From CAZCEC01 sp964497615 (GTDB taxonomy: Bacteria; Chloroflexota; Anaerolineae; Anaerolineales; UBA6663): a stretch of DNA of 29,812 bases. Each line of letters starts with the position of its first letter. Position 1 is the stretch's first letter. Position numbers and translations under genes: made by a program. The DNA is taken from assembly GCA_964497615.1 (NCBI GenBank), contig CAZCEC010000075.1, positions 1 through 29,812 on the forward strand, in the 5' to 3' direction. The notes under the pieces were generated by a model. It had not been told where the DNA came from. It did not search any database and was given only the letters and a program-made list of their open reading frames with translations. Below, one piece after another: positions 15,297 to 24,245 of this stretch.

Positions 15297-15966
15297 CAGC
15301 CGCCCGGTTGTGCAGGGCCTGGAAGTCCACGATTTCGACCGAGCCGCGCGCCAGCCGGATGAGCCCGCGCCCGGCGAAGTCTTCCAGCAGGCGGCTGATG
15401 ACCTCGCGCGAGCTGCCCAGTTCGTCGGCCAACTCCTGGTGCGTGGCGGCGATGGGGTTGGCCGCCTGCCCGCGGCGCAGCAGCAGGTCCGCCAGCCGGG
15501 CATCCATCCGGCGGAAGGCCACCTCGTCCACCACCGCCATCAAGCTCGCCAGCCGCTGGGCCAGCAGATCGAACACAAACTCGCGCCAGAAGTCGGTCCG
15601 CCGCACCCACTCGCGGAAAACCGCCGCCGGGATCATGACCGCCTCGGCGTCCTGCTCCACGGTGGCGATGGCGGGGAACGACTGCTGGTTGAGGATGGCG
15701 TTGGCGGTGAGGATGCACGACTCGCCCAGCCCGAAGCGGTAGAGCGTGATCTCGCGGCCGGTCTCGCCGATCTTGTACACGCGCACCACGCCCGTGAGCA
15801 GCAGCGCGATGGCCTCGGCCTCGTCCCCGAGGTCGAACACATCGCGCCCGGCCGGGATGCGGGCCAGCGAGGCCGCTTGGAGCAATTCGCGCCGCACCTC
15901 CGGCCCTGCCTGCCGCAGGAAGGGCAGGCCGCTCAGCACGCGCTCAGTCTGCTCAGGGGCGATCAT
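15292..15966 (-). CDS. Crp/Fnr family transcriptional regulator
   Basis: A 224-residue regulator of normal family length. The N-terminal cyclic-nucleotide-binding-like beta roll spans about residues 15-120 (DLGDEAEAIALLLTGVVRVY, then GREITLYRFGLGESC). A long dimer helix follows near 125-155, and then a winged helix-turn-helix whose recognition helix is in ATHQELADELGSSREVISRLL. There is no Fnr-type N-terminal cysteine cluster, and the cAMP-contact R-S/T pair of the phosphate-binding cassette is not evident, so the signal may be another ligand or haem. The ATG at 15966 is preferred over an upstream GTG, because the longer form would overlap the preceding CbrC-like gene (ending at 15983) and adds an unconserved basic extension. 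Its likely target is the adjacent DUF2892 gene. Confidence 0.9.
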   Translation of the reverse strand: MIAPEQTERVLSGLPFLRQAGPEVRRELLQAASLARIPAGRDVFDLGDEAEAIALLLTGVVRVYKIGETGREITLYRFGLGESCILTANAILNQQSFPAIATVEQDAEAVMIPAAVFREWVRRTDFWREFVFDLLAQRLASLMAVVDEVAFRRMDARLADLLLRRGQAANPIAATHQELADELGSSREVISRLLEDFAGRGLIRLARGSVEIVDFQALHNRAAG

Positions 15967-15982
15967 GCGCCGCGCTCTGTCG

Positions 15983-16564
15983 CTAGCCCGCGTCCCACGC
16001 CACCACAAAGGTCTTGCAGTGCAGGCATTGGAACAGGTAGACCCCTGGCGAGTAGGGCGTGGAATTGTCGGCGGGCGAATCGGGGCGGATGCGGCTCCAC
16101 CACTCGCGAAATTTCGCGTCGTCCTGCGCGCCGAACAGCCGCGGCTGCCCCTCCGGCGCGGCCACCGCCAGCAGGTCGGGCTGGCCTGCCTCCTTGATGT
16201 ATTCGCAGAAATCGCCGCAGTGGGCGGGCCAGGGCCAGTCCTGCCAGGCGGGCAGGGGCGGGGTGCGCTGCTCGAGCTCGGCCCGGCGCGGCTCGGCCAT
16301 CATCTGGATTTCTTCGTCGTGCAGCCGGTAGTGGATGTCTTCCAATTGCTGGTAGAGCTTGTCCCAGTTGCCGTCGTTCGCCGCCGCGCCCGCGTCCGCC
16401 AGCCGCCCGTCGTTCAGGCACGGCTCGCACACGAAGCGAATGTCAGCCTCGCCGATGAACGGCCCCGCATACCCTGGCCGCGTCTCGCCGCAGAAGTAAC
16501 AGGCCTGCGGCTCGGCGGTGTAGGTGGAGAAGTGGCGGGGGGAGCGGAAGTAGCGGAAAACCAC
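15983..16564 (-). CDS. CbrC (UPF0167) family protein
   Basis: A 193-residue protein that starts directly with the family signature VFRYFRSPRHFSTY. It continues with a zinc-binding-like CYFCGETRPGYAGPF and CEPCLNDGRLAD, giving a C-x2-C ... C-x2-C arrangement. A further HCGDFCEYIKEAG follows, and a C-terminal CLHC lies in LFQCLHCKTFVV. E. coli CbrC is known for effects on colicin E2 tolerance under CreBC control, but its biochemical function is unclear. The start is GTG at 16564, with AAAGGA about 10 bases upstream, and it gives the N-terminus expected of the family. It lies 24 bases downstream of the nucleotidyltransferase-like gene in the same direction, probably in one operon with it and the lipoprotein gene. 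Confidence 0.82.
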   Translation of the reverse strand: MVFRYFRSPRHFSTYTAEPQACYFCGETRPGYAGPFIGEADIRFVCEPCLNDGRLADAGAAANDGNWDKLYQQLEDIHYRLHDEEIQMMAEPRRAELEQRTPPLPAWQDWPWPAHCGDFCEYIKEAGQPDLLAVAAPEGQPRLFGAQDDAKFREWWSRIRPDSPADNSTPYSPGVYLFQCLHCKTFVVAWDAG

Positions 16565-16588
16565 TGTGTCTAGTTCCTTTATTCCCAG

Positions 16589-17347
16589 CTAAGCCGCTGC
16601 CTCCCGGATCGCCCTTGCCATCGCTGCCTCCACCTCAAAGTGTCTCTCCAGAAATGCCAGGATCGCCAGCGCCGACTCGCGGTTGCGGCCGTAGCCCTGC
16701 ATCCACGCCCCCGTCTCGCGCGCCAGCGCGGGATGCCGCTGCTCGAAGCGGCGCTCGCTAGCAAACGGGTCGCGGTGGGCGGGCTGCGGCGGTTCAATGA
16801 ACTCGGCCAACTCCATCAGCCGGTCCACCGCATACCCCTGGATGAAACGCGCCGCCGACAGCTTCTCGCCACGCTTGTCACGCAGCAAACCCACGTACAG
16901 ATTCGTCAGCGCCTCACCCAGCGCGTGGTCGCGGTCGGGCAGCGCGGGGGCGGGGGGCGGTTGCGGGGGTTGGCCGAGTTGGATGGGCGCGCCGGCCCGC
17001 TTCCACACCACGCGCCCCGGCGCGTAGGGGATGGCGGCCAACTCCTGCGGCTCGAACACCGCGAACTCGCAGAAGATGCCATCGGCGAACAGGGCTTTGT
17101 AGCCGTCGGGCGTGTTCTTGAACGTGTAGGCGAGGGGGTGGGTGGCACTCAGCCAGCCTAGGTCGTCAATGAAAGCGCGCTTGTGCCCTGCCTCCACGAT
17201 GGCGAAGAAGTCTAGGTCGGAGTATGCGTCCAACCGGTCCAACTCCACCCCCACCGAACCGAGGCCAAGCAGCGCCAGGGCGTGAGGGGTGCTGGCCAGG
17301 GATGCGCCGATGGCGTCCAGGCGGTCAAGCAGGAGAGAAGGTTTCAT
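16589..17347 (-). CDS. Nucleotidyltransferase-fold protein (aminoglycoside adenylyltransferase-like)
   Basis: A 252-residue protein with the pol-beta-type nucleotidyltransferase signature near its N-terminus: LLGLGSVG at residues 26-33, then DAYSDLDFFAIVE. This gives the G-S motif followed by two aspartates two residues apart that bind metal and nucleotide. A third acidic residue may be in FCEFAVFEP near residue 95. The C-terminal half is helical (LGEALTNLYVGLLRDKRGEK) and ends with a helical HPALARETG region, similar to small nucleotidyltransferases such as LinA/ANT types. The substrate is unknown, and drug resistance should not be assumed. The ATG lies 5 bases after the lipoprotein stop codon, so translational coupling is likely. 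Confidence 0.72.
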   Translation of the reverse strand: MKPSLLLDRLDAIGASLASTPHALALLGLGSVGVELDRLDAYSDLDFFAIVEAGHKRAFIDDLGWLSATHPLAYTFKNTPDGYKALFADGIFCEFAVFEPQELAAIPYAPGRVVWKRAGAPIQLGQPPQPPPAPALPDRDHALGEALTNLYVGLLRDKRGEKLSAARFIQGYAVDRLMELAEFIEPPQPAHRDPFASERRFEQRHPALARETGAWMQGYGRNRESALAILAFLERHFEVEAAMARAIREAAA

Positions 17348-17352
17348 CGTTG

Positions 17353-17820
17353 CTAGCTGGGAGGCAGGACCAGCCGCGCACAGGCCACCCCGCGGGCGTG
17401 TATGACGCGGATATCCCAGATTTCGTGGGAACTGCCCTTAGCGGTGGTGGCCACCCATGACTCGTCTACGGCGCGGCCGCTTGGCCCGACGGGCTGCCCA
17501 GGTGTCATCGACCAACCCTCCGATACCTGGCCGCCCGCTGGCATGTATTGAAAGGTTGGCAATTCTCCCTCTTGCAGCCCAACAACCTCCACGACCACGC
17601 CGGTGGACTGCACCGTCGCCGTGAGCGCCATGCCCACTGGCAGCGCCGTGCAATTGGGCGGGGTTGGCGGCGAGCTAGCCCCCCCACTGACCGGCGCCAC
17701 CGTTACCGGCACCCCAAGGCCGGGCCGCGCAAACCAGTCGCGGAGGGTGGCGCATGACACCAGCATGAGCAGGCAGGGCGTCATGAGGCCAAACGATATC
17801 CAGCGCGCGCGAATCAACAT
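17353..17820 (-). CDS. Small lipoprotein, unknown function
   Basis: A 155-residue precursor with a basic N-terminus (MLIRARW), a hydrophobic core and the lipobox LVSC, so lipid modification at Cys23 and membrane anchoring outside the cytoplasm are expected. The mature part has a Pro/Ser/Thr-rich spacer (GGASSPPTPPN) and then a small beta-rich domain with EVVGLQEGELPTFQYMPAG and SHEIWDIRVIHA. No family is recognised. There is no clear ribosome-binding site before the ATG at 17820. The downstream nucleotidyltransferase-like gene follows after 5 bases, suggesting a lipoprotein, nucleotidyltransferase and CbrC operon. Confidence 0.6.
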   Translation of the reverse strand: MLIRARWISFGLMTPCLLMLVSCATLRDWFARPGLGVPVTVAPVSGGASSPPTPPNCTALPVGMALTATVQSTGVVVEVVGLQEGELPTFQYMPAGGQVSEGWSMTPGQPVGPSGRAVDESWVATTAKGSSHEIWDIRVIHARGVACARLVLPPS

Positions 17821-17909
17821 GCCAAGGCTCGAATACTGTCATGGCGCCGGGGGCAACGCGGCGGGCGAGGAGGTGGCGGGCGGCAGTCAAAGGGGGTGCG
17901 ACAGCGGTT

Positions 17910-18215
17910 TCACTTTTGCCCGATAGTTTCCACCCGAATCTCTCGCATAATCGACGAAACTTCTTCCTCCGATTCAATATGCCGGGCTAAGACACTGGCT
18001 GTCGTTTCGAGAACCCGATCGCCGAACTGCTTGGCCAGGTCCTGCCGCAGACCCTGACCAATATAGAGCTTCATCAGGGCTTCGACGGACATGTCACGCC
18101 CAGCCGCGACATGTTGCAGCGCCGCCAATGTGTCGCTCGGCACGTCCAGCGCAATCGCCTCTTTGGAGCGCGGTCGAATGGTCAGGTGCGGTTGATCGTC
18201 GTTAGGCTTCGTCAT
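17910..18215 (-). CDS. Antitoxin partner of BrnT-type toxin (non-BrnA type)
   Basis: A 101-residue protein whose ATG at 18215 overlaps the end of the toxin gene by 14 bases and has AAAGGA about 6 bases upstream. Its middle, DTLAALQHVAAGRDMSVEAL, looks like a ribbon-helix-helix or other small DNA-binding region. It is followed by YIGQGLRQDLAKQFGD and an acidic helical C-terminus (HIESEEEVSSIMREIR) that probably wraps the toxin. It does not resemble the usual BrnA (DUF4415) antitoxin. Related proteins next to BrnT-like toxins are, to my knowledge, common in cyanobacteria and Chloroflexota. Autorepression of the shared promoter is expected from type II systems in general. Confidence 0.72.
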   Translation of the reverse strand: MTKPNDDQPHLTIRPRSKEAIALDVPSDTLAALQHVAAGRDMSVEALMKLYIGQGLRQDLAKQFGDRVLETTASVLARHIESEEEVSSIMREIRVETIGQK

Positions 18216-18498
18216 AGAGTTTCCTTTCGCTGCGAGTTGCCGTCCGCGCCGAAATAATGCGCGTCCGTGCACCGCGCTCGGTATAAACCGCTAACAACAG
18301 CCTCTGCGACAGAGAGTAGCCAATGATGAAATCTCGTTCTTCACGATTGCTGGTGTCAGCCTCTCCCAGCTGGTAAAACGGATCGAAGAAGACTTCAACG
18401 GCTTCCTCGAATGCCACCCCATGCTTGTCCAGATTGCTACGCGCCTTGTTCTCCTCCCACTCAAACTCAGCTCCCTGCAAACGGTAGACAACATCCAT
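18202..18498 (-). CDS. brnT: BrnT family ribonuclease toxin
   Basis: A 98-residue toxin of the BrnT (DUF497) family, a RelE-fold ribonuclease. The signature FEWEENKARSNLDKHGVAFEE lies at residues 12-32, followed by VFFDP, a beta-rich centre (REERDFIIGYS, LLLAVYTERG) and the C-terminal RIISARTATRSERKLYDE, which contains the conserved Arg/Ser/Arg and E-R-x-x-Y residues of the family. Toxin first and antitoxin second, with overlapping ends, is the usual brnTA layout. The start at 18498 is supported by a -10 box exactly 6 bases upstream, and there is no ribosome-binding site. The pair sits just downstream of radA, at the beginning of the accessory block. Confidence 0.9.
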   Translation of the reverse strand: MDVVYRLQGAEFEWEENKARSNLDKHGVAFEEAVEVFFDPFYQLGEADTSNREERDFIIGYSLSQRLLLAVYTERGARTRIISARTATRSERKLYDEA

Positions 18499-18504
18499 AG
18501 CTGT

Positions 18505-18533
18505 ATTTTACACGCTCGCTATGCCCGTGACAG
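18505..18533 (-). promoter_or_regulatory. Leaderless promoter of the toxin-antitoxin operon
   Basis: On the - strand CTGTCA (18528-18533) and TAAAAT (18505-18510) are 17 bases apart. The expected +1 is 18498, the first base of the toxin start codon. Confidence 0.55.
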
Positions 18534-18581
18534 CCAATTTCCTCGCCGCGATGCTTTTGCACGCCCGCATGCCCACCCCCT

Positions 18582-19997
18582 CTACGCTCCCCTCAGTCCC
18601 GCCTCCAGCGCCTCTTTCAGCGACCGCGCCTGCACCACCTCGATCCCGTCCAGCTTCGCCTCCTGCTTGCGCAGCGCGCGTGGGACGATGACGCGCTTGA
18701 AGCCCAGTTGCCGCGCCTCGCGCAGCCGCTGGGCCAGTTGGTTGACGGCCCGCAGTTCGCCCGACAGGCCAATCTCGCCGATCAAGGCGCAGTCGGCCAG
18801 GGCGGGTCGGTCCAGCACGGACGAGGCGATGGCGAGGGCAATGGCCAGGTCGGCGGCAGGCTCGCTCACCTTGAGGCCGCCGACGACGTTCACAAACACG
18901 TCCTGGTCGCCCAGCTTGAGGCCCAGGCGCTTGGTGAGCACTGCCGTGATCAGCAGCAGCCGGTTGAAGTCCACGCCGTTGGGCGTACGGCGCGGGTTGC
19001 CGAAGGTCGTCACGCTGGTCAGCCCTTGGATTTCCACCAGTATAGGGCGGGTGCCTTCCATCGTGGCGGCGATGGCGGAGCCGGCGGTATTGATCATTCG
19101 CTCGGCCAGGAACGCCTCCGACGGGTTGCGCACCTCTAGCAGTCCGCTGCCCGCCATCTCGAACACCCCCACCTCCGCCGTCGCGCCAAAGCGGTTCTTC
19201 GTCGCCCGTAGCAGCCGGTAGGCCTGGTAGTGGTCGCCCTCCAATTGCAGCACCGTGTCCACGATGTGTTCCAGCACGCGCGGCCCGGCCAGCGTGCCTT
19301 CCTTCGTCACGTGCCCGATCAGGAACACGGCGATGCCCGACGACTTCGCCAGCCCTTGCAGCCGCACCGCGCACTCGCGGATCTGCGTCACGCTGCCCGC
19401 CGCCGAGTTGAGGTCGCCCAGGTAGGCGGTCTGGATCGAGTCGATGACGACCAGCCGCGGTTTGATCGCGCCGATGTGCTCCAGGATGACATCCAGGTTG
19501 GTCTCGGTGACAAGATACAGGTCTTCCGGGAACTTGGGCGGCGTGCCGTTGCCCTGTTCGGCCTGCTCCCCTTGCAGCCGCACCGCCCGCATCTTGATCT
19601 GGCGCTCGCTCTCCTCGCCGGAGACGTACAGCACCGGGCCGTGGGTCTCGGCCATCAGCGTTGCCAGCGAAAGCATGATTGTGCTCTTGCCGATGCCCGG
19701 ATCACCGCCCACCAGCACCAACGACCCCGGCACGATGCCGCCGCCCAGCACGCGCGAGAATTCCTCGATAGGCAGCGGCCAGCGCTCCTCGCTCTCGTTC
19801 TCGATCTCGTGCAGGCGGCGCGGGGCTGACTTGCCCAGCAGACCGGCCGGCGCGTGGCGCGCGGCGGGCTTGGCGGCCTCCACCACCACCTCTTCCACCA
19901 TGGTGTTGTAGTTGCCGCACTGCGGGCAGCGGCCCATCATCCGCGGGGTGACGCGGCCGCAGTCCTGGCAGACGTATTGGGTCTTGGTTTTGCTCAT
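18582..19997 (-). CDS. radA: DNA repair protein RadA (Sms)
   Basis: A 471-residue RecA-like ATPase that promotes branch migration during recombinational repair. It has the full family architecture. The N-terminal zinc finger comprises Cys10, Cys13, Cys24 and Cys27. Walker A is GGDPGIGKST at 97-106, and the Walker B-like strand is RLVVIDSIQT. The RadA-specific KNRFG motif lies at 268-272, and a C-terminal Lon-protease-like domain follows from about residue 290 (FVNVVGGLKVSEPAADLAIALA is its core). The ATG at 19997 gives the canonical N-terminus (MSKTKTQYVCQDCG). It is also the exact +1 of a near-consensus promoter, so upstream in-frame codons that would run through the clpC terminator can be discarded. 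It is the neighbour of clpC, as in Firmicutes. Confidence 0.96.
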   Translation of the reverse strand: MSKTKTQYVCQDCGRVTPRMMGRCPQCGNYNTMVEEVVVEAAKPAARHAPAGLLGKSAPRRLHEIENESEERWPLPIEEFSRVLGGGIVPGSLVLVGGDPGIGKSTIMLSLATLMAETHGPVLYVSGEESERQIKMRAVRLQGEQAEQGNGTPPKFPEDLYLVTETNLDVILEHIGAIKPRLVVIDSIQTAYLGDLNSAAGSVTQIRECAVRLQGLAKSSGIAVFLIGHVTKEGTLAGPRVLEHIVDTVLQLEGDHYQAYRLLRATKNRFGATAEVGVFEMAGSGLLEVRNPSEAFLAERMINTAGSAIAATMEGTRPILVEIQGLTSVTTFGNPRRTPNGVDFNRLLLITAVLTKRLGLKLGDQDVFVNVVGGLKVSEPAADLAIALAIASSVLDRPALADCALIGEIGLSGELRAVNQLAQRLREARQLGFKRVIVPRALRKQEAKLDGIEVVQARSLKEALEAGLRGA

Positions 19998-20003
19998 GCC
20001 GAA

Positions 20004-20032
20004 AGCATACAGAACGGTTGTTCGGCTGTCAA
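20004..20032 (-). promoter_or_regulatory. Near-consensus leaderless promoter of radA
   Basis: On the - strand TTGACA (20027-20032, 6/6) and TATGCT (20004-20009) are 17 bases apart. The expected +1 is 19997, the A of the radA ATG, and no ribosome-binding site is present. Confidence 0.75.
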
Positions 20033-20040
20033 GTGGTTCC

Positions 20041-20086
20041 GAAAAACAAACGGCGGGGTGGTCTCCAGGACCACCCCGCCGTTTTT
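20041..20086 (-). terminator. Terminator of clpC (bidirectional form)
   Basis: A perfect 14-bp stem (20050-20063 with 20069-20082, loop TCCAG) is flanked by A-rich sequence on the left and T-rich on the right. On the - strand the stem is followed by TTGTTTTTC, so it ends clpC transcription before the radA promoter. It could also work in the + direction. Confidence 0.88.
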
Positions 20087-20098
20087 GTCGCCGCAAGG

Positions 20099-22615
<2,517 letters not shown>

Positions 22616-22697
22616 GCGATAACCTCCCTGAGCAGTCTACCTACGCCTGACCTCCGCACGAACCGATCGCCGGAGGGGTGTTTCGCTCACTAGCCGT

Positions 22698-22703
22698 ATT
22701 GTA
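22698..22703 (-). promoter_or_regulatory. -10 box of the clpC promoter
   Basis: TACAAT on the - strand predicts a start near 22691 and a leader of about 75 nt that includes the GGGAGGT ribosome-binding site. The -35 region (CTTCCG with 16-base spacing) is poor, so an activator or alternative sigma factor is possible. Confidence 0.45.
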
Positions 22704-22766
22704 CCAAAATCCCCAAAACCGGAAGCTATCCGTTCTGGGGAGGCAGGTTAAGCGCAGATTGGAAAT

Positions 22767-22806
22767 GCCGCTTAAGCGGCAGGGGCGCTTCATCGAGCGC
22801 CCCTGC
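22767..22806 (-). terminator. Double hairpin after rpsA, probable terminator without T-run
   Basis: An 11-bp stem (22779-22789 with 22796-22806, loop TCATCG) lies 20 bases after the rpsA stop. It directly abuts a self-complementary 14-mer (GCCGCTTAAGCGGC, 22767-22780). Only ATTTCC follows on the - strand, so intrinsic termination may be weak. Confidence 0.5.
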
Positions 22807-22825
22807 GGTCAAGCCAGATGCGGTT

Positions 22826-24037
22826 TCAGCCTTCGCCCTCGACTTCATCCAGGTCGGGAGCAGTCGCCGCGACTGTCTCCCAGTCCACGTCCTCATAGTC
22901 CGCCGAAGAGACGCGCTTCAGGCTCAGGCCCATGCGGCGCTTGTCGGCGTCGATCTTGAGCACGCGCAGGGTGAGGGGCTGTCCCTCGCTGACCACCTCG
23001 CGCGGGTGCTCCACGTGCCCATCGGTCAACTCAGAGACGTGGATCAAACCCTCGATCTCGTCTTCGCCCTCCACCCGGGCAAAAGCGCCAAACTTCGCCA
23101 GCTTGGTGATAGTGCCCTTGACCAGTTGGCCGATCTGGTATTTCTTCTGGATGACGGTCCAGGGATCATCTTCGCGGCGCTTGAGCGACAGGCCGATGCG
23201 CTTGCGGTCGTGGTCCACGTTCAGCACCACCACTTCCACTTCCTGGCCCACGCGCAGCACCTCGTTGGGGTGGGTGATGTGCTTCCACGACAGCTCGGAG
23301 AGGTGCACCAGCCCGTCCGCGCCGCCAATATCGACGAATGCCCCGAACTCGGCCAGGCTGATGACGTGGCCGGTGCGCACGTCGCCGGCCTTGATCTCGG
23401 CCAGCAGCCGGTCTTTTTGCGCCTCGCGCGACTCCTTGGCCGCCGCGCGCTCGCTCAGGATCAGCCGGTTGCGGCTGCGGTCCACTTCGATGACCTTGAC
23501 CTGCATCGGCTCGCCCACCATGCGCGCCCACTTCTGCTCGGGGGTGTCGCCCTCGGAGCGGCGGCGGCGCGACGGGCCGAGCTGGCTGGCGGGCACAAAG
23601 CCGCGCACGTTGCCCAGCTTGACGATCAGCCCGCCCTTGTTGAACCCGGCCACCGCGCTGCTGTACACGTCCTGCGAGGCCAGCAGGCTCTCGGCGTCGC
23701 GCCAGTCCTGCTCTTCGCGCGCGCGCGTGAGCGACAGCACCACGTTGCCGTTGCGGTCTTCCGGGTCCAGCACGTAGACCAGCACCGTCTGACCGGGGGC
23801 CAGGCTGGTGCGGGTCTGCGCGTCGAGGCTGTCCAACTCGCGTCCGTTGATGACGCCTTCGGATTTGGCGCCCACGTCCACCAGGATTTCGCTGTTGGTG
23901 ACGCGAGCGATGACGCCCTCGCGGATCTCGCCGCGGCTGGGCATATGCAAACCGTAATCTGAGTCGAGCAGCGCCAACATTGGGTTAGCGTCGGCGGCGC
24001 CCGCTGGCGGCTCGACGGGTGGATAATTAGATGACAT
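22826..24037 (-). CDS. rpsA: 30S ribosomal protein S1-like protein with four S1 domains
   Basis: A 403-residue protein with four S1 RNA-binding repeats, at about residues 37-105, 120-190, 215-285 and 302-370. Repeats 3 and 4 are closest to consensus (GHVISLAEFGAFVDIGGADG followed by LVHLSELSW, and GTITKLAKFGAFARVEGEDE followed by LIHVSELTD). Repeat 2 contains an Arg-rich insertion (PSRRRRSEGD). Protein S1 helps bind mRNA at the ribosome. Short four-domain forms occur in many bacteria outside Proteobacteria. The ATG at 24037 is chosen because GGAG lies 12 bases upstream within the predicted transcript (+1 near 24066). The ATG at 24055 is an alternative that would add six residues with almost no leader. 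Confidence 0.9.
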   Translation of the reverse strand: MSSNYPPVEPPAGAADANPMLALLDSDYGLHMPSRGEIREGVIARVTNSEILVDVGAKSEGVINGRELDSLDAQTRTSLAPGQTVLVYVLDPEDRNGNVVLSLTRAREEQDWRDAESLLASQDVYSSAVAGFNKGGLIVKLGNVRGFVPASQLGPSRRRRSEGDTPEQKWARMVGEPMQVKVIEVDRSRNRLILSERAAAKESREAQKDRLLAEIKAGDVRTGHVISLAEFGAFVDIGGADGLVHLSELSWKHITHPNEVLRVGQEVEVVVLNVDHDRKRIGLSLKRREDDPWTVIQKKYQIGQLVKGTITKLAKFGAFARVEGEDEIEGLIHVSELTDGHVEHPREVVSEGQPLTLRVLKIDADKRRMGLSLKRVSSADYEDVDWETVAATAPDLDEVEGEG

Positions 24038-24072
24038 GCAGTTAGTCTTCTCCATCCTACAAGGTGGGCGGA

Positions 24073-24101
24073 ATTATACGGCTGAATCGGCGGAATCGCA
24101 A
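24073..24101 (-). promoter_or_regulatory. Strong promoter of rpsA
   Basis: On the - strand TTGCGA (24096-24101) and a consensus TATAAT (24073-24078) are 17 bases apart. The expected +1 is near 24066. A heptanucleotide array starts directly upstream of the -35 box. Confidence 0.72.
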
Positions 24102-24104
24102 CCA

Positions 24105-24146
24105 GGACGCGGGACGCGCGACGGGCGGCGGGCGACGCGTGGATGG
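24105..24146. repeat. GC-rich heptanucleotide array upstream of the rpsA promoter
   Basis: Consecutive + strand 7-mers are GGACGCG, GGACGCG, CGACGGG, then CGGCGGG, CGACGCG, TGGATGG. The register of 7 is exact over six units. It occupies the position just upstream of the rpsA -35 box. Confidence 0.7.
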
Positions 24147-24172
24147 AGCAGGCGCCCTCAGTTCCTGTCGGG

Positions 24173-24230
24173 CCCTTCTCCTGAGCCGGGTTTCGGCGCC
24201 GGTCTATTGCGCCGCCGCTCAGGAGAAGGG
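24173..24230. repeat. 14-bp inverted repeat with inner hairpin between rpsA and the DUF11 gene
   Basis: CCCTTCTCCTGAGC (24173-24186) and its exact complement (24217-24230) enclose 30 bases that contain a second GC-rich inverted repeat (CGGCGC / GCGCCG). It begins 15 bases after the end of the 24246-28484 gene. It may act as its terminator or as a 3' stability element, although no T-run follows. Confidence 0.65.
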
Positions 24231-24245
24231 TTGCGGTGAAGCCAT

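Noticed and set aside
14500..18500. The accessory block as an anti-phage defence island
   Set aside because: Apart from the TA pair, none of the genes shows a recognisable defence domain (no nuclease, helicase, CBASS, retron or restriction genes). The NTase-like protein lacks a HEPN partner.
18582..20096. Longer radA starting upstream at 20096
   Set aside because: It would read through the clpC terminator hairpin and the radA promoter. The conserved N-terminus and the promoter both point to 19997.
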